Below are positions 1-8,368 of a DNA stretch of 64,000 bases, in pieces. Source of the stretch: Gillisella vitis (lineage in GTDB: Bacteria; Pseudomonadota; Alphaproteobacteria; Rhizobiales; Rhizobiaceae). The translations under genes were made by a program, and so were the position numbers. Position 1 is the first letter of the stretch. Every line of letters begins with the position of its first letter. The notes below the pieces were generated by a model. That model made no database searches. It was given only the letters and a program-made list of their open reading frames with translations, and was not told the DNA's origin. The stretch spans positions 310,001 to 374,000 of the forward strand of contig NZ_LMVL02000002.1 of assembly GCF_001541345.2 (NCBI RefSeq), given 5' to 3'.

Positions 1-119
1 CGGCGCACGGCGACGCGCACCCGGTAACCGCGTTGGGCCAGCACCCGCACCACATGCCTGCCCACGAATCCGGAGCCTCCGAAAACGGTAACGAGCGGCG
101 GAAGATTTGCGAACGTCAT
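1..119 (-). CDS. NDUFA9-like NAD(P)-binding reductase, partial (C-terminus outside window)
   Basis: Only the first 39 codons are present; the gene runs off the left edge. The N-terminus carries a Rossmann dinucleotide-binding motif [10 protein letters not shown] at residues 14-23, followed by a basic strand ([15 protein letters not shown]). This matches the start of the atypical short-chain dehydrogenases annotated as complex I NDUFA9-subunit family, which are common in Rhizobiales. The ATG at 119-117 is preceded by AGGAG with six bases spacing, so the start is firm. The next gene upstream on the same strand is the DUF1330 gene, 134 bases away, so co-transcription is possible. With so little sequence the alternative is any NAD-dependent epimerase or dehydratase; the nucleotide-binding fold itself is clear. 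Confidence 0.7.
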   Translation of the reverse strand, partial: MTFANLPPLVTVFGGSGFVGRHVVRVLAQRGYRVRVAVR

Positions 120-253
120 AGAGAGCTCCTGCGGATCGGAATATCAGACCAATTCATCTGCTGTCTCATATCGCTAATGCGCTGCGAGGTGAAGCAGAAT
201 CATGCTGTTCGATGTCTGGGACCAGAGTTAATAGAACCGCTTTGAAACCGGAA

Positions 254-544
254 TCAAAGGTTGCCTTCGACCAGAACAATCTCGCCATCGGCGACTTCCT
301 GGCGGATCTTGACGGCGGCCTGATATTCCGGTGAGTGATAGCAATCGTAAGCGGCCTGGAAGGAGGGAAACTCGATGACCACGTTGCGGGCCCGACTTTG
401 GCCTTCCACGGCATCCGTCTTGCCGCCACGGGCCAGAAAGACAGCGCCGAAACGCTCAAAAGCTGGCTTTGCCGTCGAGACGTAATCCTTGTAGCGTTCC
501 GCATCCCGTACATCGACGCGCGCGATCCAATATCCTTTTGCCAT
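254..544 (-). CDS. DUF1330 domain protein (dimeric alpha-beta barrel)
   Basis: A 96-residue protein that is essentially one DUF1330 domain: it starts MAKGYWIARVDVRD, has the middle FLARGGKTDAVEG and the conserved segment NVVIEFPSFQAAYDCYHSPEY near residues 54-74. Members are small ferredoxin-like dimers of unknown biochemical role. The open frame continues upstream to about 1486, but that part is antisense to the beta-helix gene. I chose the ATG at 544 because AGAGGTG lies just before it and because the family begins at this point. It lies upstream of the NDUFA9-like gene in the same direction. No function can be assigned beyond the domain. Confidence 0.88.
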   Translation of the reverse strand: MAKGYWIARVDVRDAERYKDYVSTAKPAFERFGAVFLARGGKTDAVEGQSRARNVVIEFPSFQAAYDCYHSPEYQAAVKIRQEVADGEIVLVEGNL

Positions 545-784
545 CAAATCACCTCTTTCGGTTTCTCTTTGGTGATCGGTGAATTTTGCCGCAAGGTCAA
601 GGCCAGGATGGGCGGCCAGTTTGGGCTGGCAGGATGGAAAGGGTGCTTGTGCGATGTTTTGAGGCCTTGGCTTTGGCCGCAAGAGTGAGGCATTGTCAAA
701 TCCAGCGCGACGGCCAGCCCGTCTGGGTCGCCAATCGGAGACGGGGTCAAGGTGGGCAATATCCGCAACCTGATAAGCTATGAG

Positions 785-1924
785 ATGAACAGGCTTCCAA
801 AGCGCACGCTGGTCCTGTTGTTTTTTCTGTTGTCCGTCCCTTTGCTGCCGGTCCCCTTTGCCAATGTCTCGCTGACGGGAGGCAGTGCGGTAGCGGCACC
901 AGCGCCTGCTGCCAGCCATGGCGTGGTTGCCAAGCCCTGCGCTCCCTCGGTCTATGACGCGCTGCGCGACACACCACTTGAGGCCGAGAGCGTCTTGCGG
1001 TTGGCCTGCAAGGTTGACCTGACCCGTGACGATCTGGTGATGCAAAACCTGGAATTGCTGGGGGCCGATGCCAGCGGTGTCAGCATCGATTGCCATGGCG
1101 GCGTTATCGGCCTTCCGGGAAGTGTGCCGAAGGGCGCGCCTCCGACCATCCGCATTGCCTCGCTGCGCAAGGATGATGGGAGCTGGAGCGTTCCGCACGA
1201 CATCGTTATACGCAATTGCAAGATTTATGGTGCCATTCACATCATGGGTCTTGGTGCCAATGGCGAGGCCGAGCTGGTGCGGCAATCCTCGCTCAATCGC
1301 AATCATACCGAATATGCCCAGTCGGTCGCACCGTCCGGCATCGTGCTGGATAATCTGTCGATTGTCGCCGATGGCCCGATCCCGCTCTATGTTGCACCCG
1401 GCGTCACTCATGTGACCCTGTCGCACTCGACGCTCCAGGGGCAGACCAAGGGATCGGCGATCTATCTCGACGCGGAGACCGCGCATAACACCATTTCAGG
1501 CAATAGTTTCGACCTGGCGACGCGCAGCCGGGAAATGATCGCGGTGGACGGGTCGGCGCATAATGTCATTGAAGCCAATAGTTTTGCCAACGCGCAGCAT
1601 GGCGGTATTTTTCTCTATCGCAATTGCGGCGAGGGCGGCACGATCCGTCACCAGACCCCGCAGCATAACCGGATTGCCGATAATAAATTTACCTACCAAG
1701 ACGCTTTTCGCCCGCGCCCGGCCATCTGGCTGAATGCCCGCGAGGCCTGGCGCAATCTCTATTGCTACCAAGACCCGCCAGCCCCCTTCGGCAGCGGTGC
1801 CGACAACCACAGCTTTGCCGATTTCAACACCGTCAGCGGCAACCAGATCATCGGTGGAGATGCCGACCTGATCCGCGACAATGGCCAAAACAATGTGTTG
1901 AGCGACAATAGCACCAAGCACTGA
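785..1924 (+). CDS. exported right-handed parallel beta-helix repeat protein
   Basis: About 379 residues. The N-terminus is a signal peptide: MNRLPKRTL, then a hydrophobic run LVLLFFLLSVPLLPVPFA, then an Ala-rich region ending GGSAVAAPAPA. The rest shows repeated asparagine-rich rungs typical of PbH1 parallel beta-helices, for example HNTISGNSFD, HNVIEANSFAN, HNRIADNKFTY and FNTVSGNQIIGG, about 25-60 residues apart. Several cysteines (CAPS, LACK, DCHG, RNCK, RNCG, YCYQ) suggest disulphides in the periplasm. Such folds occur in polysaccharide lyases, epimerases and NosD-like proteins; no catalytic set is evident. A GTG at 752 in the same frame would add 11 residues before the signal peptide; I prefer the ATG at 785. 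It stands alone, convergent with pyrF. Confidence 0.75.
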   Translation: MNRLPKRTLVLLFFLLSVPLLPVPFANVSLTGGSAVAAPAPAASHGVVAKPCAPSVYDALRDTPLEAESVLRLACKVDLTRDDLVMQNLELLGADASGVSIDCHGGVIGLPGSVPKGAPPTIRIASLRKDDGSWSVPHDIVIRNCKIYGAIHIMGLGANGEAELVRQSSLNRNHTEYAQSVAPSGIVLDNLSIVADGPIPLYVAPGVTHVTLSHSTLQGQTKGSAIYLDAETAHNTISGNSFDLATRSREMIAVDGSAHNVIEANSFANAQHGGIFLYRNCGEGGTIRHQTPQHNRIADNKFTYQDAFRPRPAIWLNAREAWRNLYCYQDPPAPFGSGADNHSFADFNTVSGNQIIGGDADLIRDNGQNNVLSDNSTKH

Positions 1925-1969
1925 GGGAACCGGTCAAACCACCTTGTCTGAACCGGTCCTCATTGGACA

Positions 1970-2665
1970 TCAGGTGAAAGCGGCCTGCATTTCGGCGAGA
2001 ATGATCTGGGTTGCGGCTCTCGGATCGTCTGCCTTGACGATCGGGCGACCGACAACCAGATGGCTGGAGCCAGCATGGATGGCGTCTGCTGGCGTCATCA
2101 CCCGCTTCTGGTCACCGGCATCGGTGCCAGCGGGACGTATGCCGGGTGTGACAAGGGCCATATCGGGACCGATAATGGCGCGCACCGCCTCAGCTTCCTG
2201 CGCCGAGCAGACGATGCCGCCCATGCCTTTTTCTTTTGCCTGGGCAGCTCGTTTCAGGACGAGCGACCGCGCATCACCTTGATAACCGGCATCAATGAGA
2301 TCGTGGTCATCCATCGAGGTTAAGACGGTTACGCCAAGCAGGCAAAGACCCGATCCCTGGGCTGCTTCCACGGCTGCCTGCATCGCCTTCGGATAGGCAT
2401 GCAGCGTCAGCATGGTCATGCCCATCCGGACGATATTTTCCACCGCCGAGGCGACGGTATTGTCGATATCGAGCAGTTTCATATCCAGAAAGACCTTCTT
2501 GCCGCTTTGGGCGAGGTCCTTGGCAAATTCCAGCCCGCCTGCGAAGGCCAGTTGATAGCCGATCTTGTAGAAGGTCACGTCTTCGGCCAGCGTCGAGACC
2601 AGTTTTTCCGCGTCAGCGACGGTGGCAACGTCAAGCCCCACGATCAAACGATTGCGCGCATCCAT
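1970..2665 (-). CDS. pyrF: orotidine 5'-phosphate decarboxylase
   Basis: 231 residues, the usual length for bacterial PyrF. It catalyses decarboxylation of OMP to UMP, the last step of de novo pyrimidine synthesis, in the cytosol. The N-terminal strand [18 protein letters not shown] and the catalytic tetrad region [11 protein letters not shown] (Lys-Asp pair) near residues 57-67 are clear. The C-terminal phosphate-gripper region [10 protein letters not shown] and [14 protein letters not shown] are also present. The in-frame extension upstream (14 residues) is rejected: the ATG at 2665 has AGGGAG before it and overlaps the stop codon of the upstream phosphatase-like gene (TGATG), which implies translational coupling. 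It is the last gene of the pmtA / phosphatase-like / pyrF operon. Confidence 0.97.
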   Translation of the reverse strand: MDARNRLIVGLDVATVADAEKLVSTLAEDVTFYKIGYQLAFAGGLEFAKDLAQSGKKVFLDMKLLDIDNTVASAVENIVRMGMTMLTLHAYPKAMQAAVEAAQGSGLCLLGVTVLTSMDDHDLIDAGYQGDARSLVLKRAAQAKEKGMGGIVCSAQEAEAVRAIIGPDMALVTPGIRPAGTDAGDQKRVMTPADAIHAGSSHLVVGRPIVKADDPRAATQIILAEMQAAFT

Positions 2666-3252
2666 CAACGATCTCCCTGCCAAGTTTCCATGGCGGTCCA
2701 GTCGCATGTGACGGTCAGATCCGCAAGGGTGAAGCAGAAGAGATTCCCACCACCCGGTGGCTGATCGCCGCTTCGGCTAATCGGCTGGCTTTGCAGATAG
2801 CATTTCAGCAGGGTTCCGACGCCGCCATGACCGATGAAGGCGATAGGAACGGTCGGATTATGCTGGCCAAGAACATCCTGGATTGCCCCGACAATCCGGG
2901 CTTGCGCATCGATGGCTCGTTCCCAGCCGTAGAAACTCTCCTCAGGATGGGCGAAGAACCAGTCCGCCGCCTTTTCAAACTCCGGCGGGGTCAGAAAGCC
3001 GGTCGCGGAGCGGTCGTTTTCATGCATGGTCTCGATCTGTTCGACACCAATATTGGCCGCTCCCGCCAGGATCGCGGCTGTTTCCACGGCTTTGGTCTCG
3101 GCACTGCTGACGATGCGGCCAAGCTGGCGCACCCAGGGGGCCTCAGCCGTTCTGCGGATCCGTTCCTGGCCCAGGTCGGACAGTCCCCATTGCGGCACCG
3201 GCACGTCCGGATCGATCCGGACCTGCGGATGGGTGATGTAGACGGCAAACAT
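2665..3252 (-). CDS. histidine phosphatase superfamily protein with degenerate RHG motif
   Basis: 195 residues. The fold follows the phosphoglycerate-mutase / histidine phosphatase plan: an N-terminal strand [11 protein letters not shown], the segment [11 protein letters not shown], the segment [16 protein letters not shown], and the C-terminal [13 protein letters not shown] with the second catalytic His. The usual RHG triad at the first strand reads THP here, and the usual Arg in the SSxxxRAxxTA helix is Lys. The phosphate pocket is therefore altered, and the protein may have low or different activity. The ATG at 3252 is chosen over a 51-residue upstream extension that overlaps pmtA out of frame. 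It lies 13 bases after pmtA and overlaps pyrF by one base, so the three form an operon. Substrate unknown. Confidence 0.82.
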   Translation of the reverse strand: MFAVYITHPQVRIDPDVPVPQWGLSDLGQERIRRTAEAPWVRQLGRIVSSAETKAVETAAILAGAANIGVEQIETMHENDRSATGFLTPPEFEKAADWFFAHPEESFYGWERAIDAQARIVGAIQDVLGQHNPTVPIAFIGHGGVGTLLKCYLQSQPISRSGDQPPGGGNLFCFTLADLTVTCDWTAMETWQGDR

Positions 3253-3265
3253 GTCTTGGTTCTCT

Positions 3266-3859
3266 TCAGCGGCGGCGGTAGATCCACAGCTGGGCTGGCG
3301 GGATATTGCGGACGACGAAATCGAAATGCTGAATGAAATAGCTGCCGCCCTTGGCGATGATCGGCGACATCGGCCCGTAGGAAATCTGCATGACGGGCCG
3401 TCCATGCGGCATGCGGTCCAAAAGGTCCTCCAGCAGCCGGATGCGCTCCTGCATCGGGAAGTTCAGGAGCGGCATGGCGGAAATCACGCAGTCGAAGGAC
3501 AGGCCGGACAGCGGACCCAATGTCTTTTCCAGGTTGAAGGCGTCACCATGGACGAAATTCACGCCGGGGATCGTTTGGGTCAGATGCCGATGGAAATCGG
3601 CGGAATATTCAACCGACACCAGTTTCTCCGGCTTGATGCCACGCGCCAGGATCGCCTTGGTGATCACGCCCGTTCCCGGTCCCAGTTCCAGCACGGGCAA
3701 CCCGCTTTCCGGCGTGATGATGCTGGCCATGCGCCGGGCGGTAATGGTGGAGGTCGGCACGATGGCGCCCACCAGCTTCGGCCCTTGCATCATGCCCTTG
3801 AAGAAACGGATTTCCTCATCGAACTTCTTTTCCAGCCGCTGCTTCAGGTTGAGCTTCAT
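3266..3859 (-). CDS. pmtA: phospholipid N-methyltransferase (phosphatidylcholine synthesis)
   Basis: 197 residues, matching the rhizobial PmtA family. It methylates phosphatidylethanolamine three times with S-adenosylmethionine to give phosphatidylcholine at the inner face of the cytoplasmic membrane. The N-terminus MKLNLKQRLEKKFDEEIRFF is an amphipathic basic helix of the kind that docks the enzyme on membrane. SAM motif I is VLELGPGTG near residues 56-64, followed by an acidic residue in VSVEYSADF. The segment ISAMPLLNFP is the post-motif region of this family. It heads the operon with the phosphatase-like gene and pyrF. dnaN lies upstream, separated by about 240 bases containing the dnaN terminator, so pmtA probably has its own promoter there. 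Confidence 0.93.
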   Translation of the reverse strand: MKLNLKQRLEKKFDEEIRFFKGMMQGPKLVGAIVPTSTITARRMASIITPESGLPVLELGPGTGVITKAILARGIKPEKLVSVEYSADFHRHLTQTIPGVNFVHGDAFNLEKTLGPLSGLSFDCVISAMPLLNFPMQERIRLLEDLLDRMPHGRPVMQISYGPMSPIIAKGGSYFIQHFDFVVRNIPPAQLWIYRRR

Positions 3860-4043
3860 TCGCCGTCATCTCCCAAAAAGATATGCTGCGCCGATCATGG
3901 GCGCATAATCGGCATGTTGATGCGATTTGTCGCGAAAACAAGACAAAATGGCGCGCATGTGAAAATTTTGTGTCTGGCGCAAGCCGGATGGTGTTGCAAA
4001 AGACGCAGCCCAGCCAGCTCTTTTCGGGGCAGTATGTAACAGA

Positions 4044-4076
4044 AACGCCGTCCCGCATGGCAGACGGGACGGCGTT
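4044..4076 (-). terminator. hairpin terminator after dnaN
   Basis: A perfect 12-bp stem (AACGCCGTCCCG / CGGGACGGCGTT) with a 9-base loop begins 25 bases past the dnaN stop. On the minus strand it is followed by TCTGTTAC, a short interrupted T tract. It separates dnaN from pmtA. The stem is certain; termination is inferred. Confidence 0.75.
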
Positions 4077-4100
4077 ATGGATTGATGAGAGGATCGATTT

Positions 4101-5219
4101 TTAAACGCGCATAGGCATCAGCACGTAGAGCGCATCGTCACCAGCCGTATCACGGATCAGCGTGGGAGATCCCGCATCCGCCAGAAGGAAAATCGCCTCT
4201 TCACCGGACAGTTGCGCGGTGATGTCGAGCAGATATTTGGCGTTGAAGCCGATTTCCATCGCATCGCTTTCGTAGCCGACGGCGACTTCCTCGGTGGCGC
4301 TGCCTGAATCCGGGTTGTTGACCGTCAGCATCAGATGGCCGTCGCCGATGGCCAGCTTCACCGCCCGGCCACGTTCCGACGAAATGGTGGAAACACGGTC
4401 AACGGCGCGGGCGAAGGTCTGGCAATCGACCCGCATTTCCTTGTCATTGGCCTGGGGGATGACCCGCTGGTAATCGGGGAAGGTGCCGTCGATCAGCTTC
4501 GAGGTCATGACGATTTCGCCGATATTGAAGCGGATCTTGGCATCCGACACTTCGAGCGACACGGTCAGATCGGGATTATCGACCAGCTTCTGCAACTCGC
4601 CAACCGTCTTGCGCGGAATGATGATCCCCGGCATGCCTTCCGAACCGGACGGCGCTTCCACGTCAGCGCGGGCCAGGCGGTGGCCATCGGTGGCGACGGC
4701 GCGCAGCTTCAGCTTGCCATCGGCTTCAATGGTGTGGAGGTAAATGCCGTTCAGGTAATAACGGGTTTCTTCCGTCGAGATCGCGAACTGGGTGCGATCG
4801 ATCAGCATTTTGAGGTCCGAGGCCTTCAGCTTGAAGGAATGGCTGAAGCTGCCGGTGGTCAGATCGGGAAAATCCTGCTCCGGCAGGCATTGCAACGAGA
4901 ATTTCGAACGACCGGAGGCCACCGTCATGCTGGCGCCATCGGGATTGGTCGAGAGCAGCACTTCAGCACCGTCAGACAATTTGCGGACGATTTCATACAG
5001 CAGATGCGCCGGAACCGTGGTGGCACCGGCCTGCTCGATATTGGCCGGGGTGGCTTCGGTCACTTCCAGATCGAGGTCGGTTGCCTTCATCGACAGGCTC
5101 TGGCCTTCGGCGCGCAGCAGCACGTTGGACAGGATCGGAATGGTATTGCGCCGTTCGACCACCCGGTGAACATGGTTCAGGGACTTCAGAAGATTGGACC
5201 GTTCAAGAGTAATACGCAT
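4101..5219 (-). CDS. dnaN: DNA polymerase III beta subunit (sliding clamp)
   Basis: 372 residues, the standard length for DnaN. The protein is the ring-shaped processivity clamp that holds the replicase and repair polymerases on DNA. It starts MRITLERSNLLKSLNHVHRV and contains the RRNTIPILSNVLL motif, the second-domain FSLQCLPEQDFPDL, and the C-terminal peptide-binding pocket ending YVLMPMRV. A 55-residue in-frame extension upstream is rejected because all clamps begin at this methionine. In many bacteria dnaN follows dnaA directly; here dnaA is 33 kb away on the other strand, a known trait of Rhizobiales. It is monocistronic, with a strong hairpin behind it. Confidence 0.98.
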   Translation of the reverse strand: MRITLERSNLLKSLNHVHRVVERRNTIPILSNVLLRAEGQSLSMKATDLDLEVTEATPANIEQAGATTVPAHLLYEIVRKLSDGAEVLLSTNPDGASMTVASGRSKFSLQCLPEQDFPDLTTGSFSHSFKLKASDLKMLIDRTQFAISTEETRYYLNGIYLHTIEADGKLKLRAVATDGHRLARADVEAPSGSEGMPGIIIPRKTVGELQKLVDNPDLTVSLEVSDAKIRFNIGEIVMTSKLIDGTFPDYQRVIPQANDKEMRVDCQTFARAVDRVSTISSERGRAVKLAIGDGHLMLTVNNPDSGSATEEVAVGYESDAMEIGFNAKYLLDITAQLSGEEAIFLLADAGSPTLIRDTAGDDALYVLMPMRV

Positions 5220-5516
5220 CGACGCTGCCACTTTCGACCTGTGCGATCCGGCATTCGGGATCGGCTTGCCTTGATCCGGGCAACGCTGCCCGGCTTTATT
5301 CGGACGGGCAAAATGGCAGCAAAGACGATCAAAATGCAAGGGCCTGCCGTCTTTTGACACGCCTACACTGAGGCTTTCCACCACAGATCACGCTCCTTGG
5401 CGTGCAGGGACGCTTGCGGGGGCGGCTCGGCTCGCCCATAACAAGGGCAGGCCATGCATGTCATGCGCCTGTGTGGACAGGTCCGGCAAGGACTGTCCGA
5501 ATGAAGAGAGAATGGG

Positions 5517-6437
5517 ATGAGTGCCGTGGCAGAGACTGTGAACACGCCGGATGACGGGCAGAAAAGTTTCCGGCTGCATGATCGCCCGGTCACGGCCCGG
5601 CCAATCGAGCCTGCGCTCTATCTGGTGGCAACCCCGATCGGTAATCTCTCCGACATCACGCTGCGGGCTCTGGAAGTGCTGGCCGGGGCCGATGTTCTCG
5701 CCTGCGAGGATACCCGCGTCACCCGTGTGCTTCTGGACCGCTATGGTATCACCACCCGTCCCTATGCCTATCACGAATATAATGCCGAGGAGGTCGGACC
5801 GAAGCTGATCGAGGCGCTGTCGTCCGGTAAATCCGTGGCGCTGGTTTCCGATGCGGGGACGCCGCTGGTGTCCGATCCGGGGTATCGGCTGGCAAAGCTT
5901 GCCATTGAGGCCGGGCTGCGGGTCGTGCCTTTGCCGGGGCCATCAGCGCCGCTTGCAGCCCTGGTCGGCTCCGGCCTGCCCAATGATGCCTTTCTGTTTG
6001 CAGGTTTCCTGCCCACCAAGGACAAGGCGCGCCGCGACCGGCTGGCGCAATGGGCGGCAACACCGGCCACGTTGATTTTCTTTGAATCGCCGCATCGCAT
6101 CGGCGCGACTCTTGCCGCAGCTGCCGAGGTATTGGGCGCGGAGCGCAGCGCCTGCGTCTGCCGCGAACTGACCAAGACATTTGAGGAATTCCGACGCGGC
6201 ACTCTGGCGGAACTATCCGACTGGTATGATGACGAGCGCCAGGTCAAGGGTGAGATCGTGCTGGTGGTCGGGCCGCCGCTTCCCTCCGGTCCGCCGGATG
6301 CCGCCGATGTCGACCGGTTGCTGGTGCAGCTCGCGCAAACCCTGCCGACGGCGGGGGCGGCAACTGAGGCCGCCCGCCAGACCGGCCTGCCGCGCAAGGA
6401 TCTCTATCAGCGCCTGCTGGAGTTGAAGGCCGGGTGA
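5517..6437 (+). CDS. rsmI: 16S rRNA (cytidine-1402 2'-O)-methyltransferase
   Basis: 306 residues. RsmI adds the 2'-O-methyl group to C1402 in the decoding centre of 16S rRNA. The tetrapyrrole-methylase fold is evident: [20 protein letters not shown] near residues 33-52, [31 protein letters not shown], the [11 protein letters not shown] loop and FFESPHRI. The start at 5517 leaves about 30 extra residues before the conserved core, which is common in rhizobia; a GTG at 5523 is an alternative. It overlaps yraN by four bases (GTGA), so the two are translationally coupled. In relatives gshB follows yraN; here the ugp operon intervenes. Confidence 0.96.
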   Translation: MSAVAETVNTPDDGQKSFRLHDRPVTARPIEPALYLVATPIGNLSDITLRALEVLAGADVLACEDTRVTRVLLDRYGITTRPYAYHEYNAEEVGPKLIEALSSGKSVALVSDAGTPLVSDPGYRLAKLAIEAGLRVVPLPGPSAPLAALVGSGLPNDAFLFAGFLPTKDKARRDRLAQWAATPATLIFFESPHRIGATLAAAAEVLGAERSACVCRELTKTFEEFRRGTLAELSDWYDDERQVKGEIVLVVGPPLPSGPPDAADVDRLLVQLAQTLPTAGAATEAARQTGLPRKDLYQRLLELKAG

Positions 6438-6820
6438 GGGCTCAGGAAAAAAGGCCGAAAGACACATCCGGCGCAGCGCGCAAGCGGGCTGAGCGGCGTG
6501 GCCGTTGGTCGGAATATCTGGCGGCTGCCTATCTTCTATCGAAAGGCTATCGGATCGTCGCCTTGCGTTACAAAACCCGCTCAGGTGAAATCGACCTTAT
6601 CGTTCGGCGCGGGGATCTGGTCGTACTGATTGAGGTCAAGGCGCGGGCGACGCAGCAATCCGCTATCGATGCAGTGAGTTTTGAGAGCCAGCGCCGCATT
6701 CGCGCTGCCGGAGATCTCTGGCTGTGCCGCCAGCCGGATGCCAGCCGACTGTCGATCCGCTGCGACATTGTCGCGGTCTTGCCCTGGCGCTGGCCCCGGC
6801 ACTTTTCTGGTGCTTTTTGA
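6434..6820 (+). CDS. yraN: UPF0102 / YraN family nuclease-like protein
   Basis: 128 residues. The family has a restriction-endonuclease-like fold and usually sits beside rsmI; its role is not settled, though Holliday-junction-resolvase-like activity has been proposed. The signature is present: [20 protein letters not shown], then [27 protein letters not shown], which holds the E-x-D ... E-x-K catalytic pattern. The GTG start at 6434 lies inside the rsmI stop (GTGA). The gene ends at 6820, followed by an AT-rich spacer carrying the ugp promoter region. Confidence 0.93.
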   Translation: MRAQEKRPKDTSGAARKRAERRGRWSEYLAAAYLLSKGYRIVALRYKTRSGEIDLIVRRGDLVVLIEVKARATQQSAIDAVSFESQRRIRAAGDLWLCRQPDASRLSIRCDIVAVLPWRWPRHFSGAF

Positions 6821-6903
6821 TAATCCACTACCCCAGAGTATACCGAGTATTTATAGTAAGCATTTACATGGGATATTTTGTGAGGAATTCATTTTCACTG
6901 CCA

Positions 6904-6943
6904 ATATGACTGTGCTGTCACAAAATATTCAATTCTCTGTCAT
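6904..6943 (+). promoter_or_regulatory. putative Pho box array upstream of ugpB
   Basis: Two good PhoB half-sites, CTGTCAC at 6915-6921 and CTGTCAT at 6937-6943, start exactly 22 bases apart. Weaker units at 6904 (ATATGAC) and 6926 (TATTCAA) fill the same 11-bp register. The known Pho box is direct repeats of CTGTCAY every 11 bp. The array ends 50 bases before the ugpB ATG. ugp operons are PhoB-controlled in E. coli and rhizobia, so activation on phosphate starvation is a reasonable inference. Confidence 0.65.
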
Positions 6944-6993
6944 CTTGGCTCACTAAGGGCATGCTCACCCCAGATTGGCGGAGAGGATCTACC

Positions 6994-8292
6994 ATGTTCA
7001 AAAAGCTTTCGATGGCGGCGCTGGCCGTGACCGTATCGACCACATCATCATTTGCCGCAACCAATATCAGCTGGTGGCACGGCATGGGTGGCCGCAACGG
7101 CGAAGTCATCAATGAACTGTCGCAGAAGTTCAACGCTGCCCAAGGCGAATGCGTTCTGACGCCGGTGTCGAAGGGCTCCTACGAAGAAGCGCTTGCTGCT
7201 GGCATCGCTGCTTTCCGTTCGCACGATCAGCCCAACATTCTTCAGGTGTTCGATGCCGGTTCTGCGACGATCATCAATGCCAAGGGTGCCACTATTCCAG
7301 CAGAAGATCTGCTGCTGAAGGCCGGTTACAAGTTTGACCGCAGCGCTTTCATCGAAGGTGTGCGTTACTTCTACGCCGACAAGACCGGCAAGTTTGTTGG
7401 CATGCCGTTCAATTCCTCGGCACCTATTCTCTATATCAACACCGAAGCCCTGAAAAAGGCTGGTGTTGAAGCACCAAAGACCTGGGAAGAGTTTGAAGCC
7501 ATTGCACCAAAGCTGAAGGCTGCCGGTTATATTCCGCTGGTTCAGTCGCAGTTGACATGGGAATTCACCGAGAACTTCTTCTCGCGCAACAACATCCAGT
7601 TTGCTTCGAACAACAATGGTTATGACGGTCTTGCCGGCACCACCATCAATGTTACCGATCCAAACCATGTGATGATGTATGACAAGCTGAAGGCCTGGAA
7701 GGACGAAGGTTACTTCGCCTATTACGGCGCAGGCTGGAACGACAACCAGAAGCCTTTTGAAGAAGGCAAGGTTGCGCTTTGGGTTGGCTCTTCCGGCTCG
7801 TTCGGTGGCTTGCAGAAGACCGCCTCCATGCCGTTTTCGGCAACCTTCCTGCCCTACTGGGGCTCCATCAAGGGTGCAGGCGTGCATAGCTTCATCGGCG
7901 GCGCTGCCCTTTATGCCATGTCTGGCAAGACGGAAGCTGAAAACAAGTGCACAGCGGCTTTCTTCAACTTCCTGACCTCGCCTGACATCCAGAAATTCTA
8001 CCACCAGTCCACGGGTTATGTTGCCATCACCACGGCGGCTTACGAGCTGACCAAGAAGGAAGGCTACTACGAGAAGAACCCGGTCGCCGAAGTTGGTATT
8101 CAGCAGCTTTCGCTGCCGGGCGCTGAGTGGGACAAGGGCTATCGCCTCGGCTTCTACCCGCAGATCCGCTCGGTGATGGAGCGCGAATACAACAAGATCT
8201 TCTCAGGCGAAGTCACGCCAAAGGCGGCGATGGAAACCATCAAGAAGGAAGCGGACGAAATCCTGGCACGCTTCGCCAAGACCGCAGGCTGA
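6994..8292 (+). CDS. ugpB: sn-glycerol-3-phosphate ABC transporter, periplasmic binding protein
   Basis: 432 residues with a signal peptide (MFKKLSMAALAVTVSTTSSFA, cleavage before ATNISWWHGM). It is the solute receptor of the UgpBAEC importer for glycerol-3-phosphate and glycerophosphodiesters. UgpB landmarks are present: WWHGMGGRNGEVINEL, EEALAAGIAAFR, the Ser-rich GMPFNSSAPILYINTEAL near residue 120, and VGSSGSFGG. Lysines and aromatics in the last third match the family. The ATG at 6994 is preferred over 6961 because GGAGAGGA precedes it and the signal peptide then starts correctly. It heads the ugpBAEC run; the Pho-box-like array lies just upstream. Confidence 0.95.
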   Translation: MFKKLSMAALAVTVSTTSSFAATNISWWHGMGGRNGEVINELSQKFNAAQGECVLTPVSKGSYEEALAAGIAAFRSHDQPNILQVFDAGSATIINAKGATIPAEDLLLKAGYKFDRSAFIEGVRYFYADKTGKFVGMPFNSSAPILYINTEALKKAGVEAPKTWEEFEAIAPKLKAAGYIPLVQSQLTWEFTENFFSRNNIQFASNNNGYDGLAGTTINVTDPNHVMMYDKLKAWKDEGYFAYYGAGWNDNQKPFEEGKVALWVGSSGSFGGLQKTASMPFSATFLPYWGSIKGAGVHSFIGGAALYAMSGKTEAENKCTAAFFNFLTSPDIQKFYHQSTGYVAITTAAYELTKKEGYYEKNPVAEVGIQQLSLPGAEWDKGYRLGFYPQIRSVMEREYNKIFSGEVTPKAAMETIKKEADEILARFAKTAG

Positions 8293-8368
8293 TACCTTAA
8301 AAATCCAGAGATGATGTCACCCGGAGGCGATCCATCGCCTCCGGGACTTGCTTTGAAAGGTTGCCGCG

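Noticed and set aside
545..1486. Minus-strand open frame extending the DUF1330 gene to 410 codons
   Set aside because: The extra 314 codons are antisense to the beta-helix gene, are rich in Arg and His like a shadow frame, and a good ribosome site stands before the short start.
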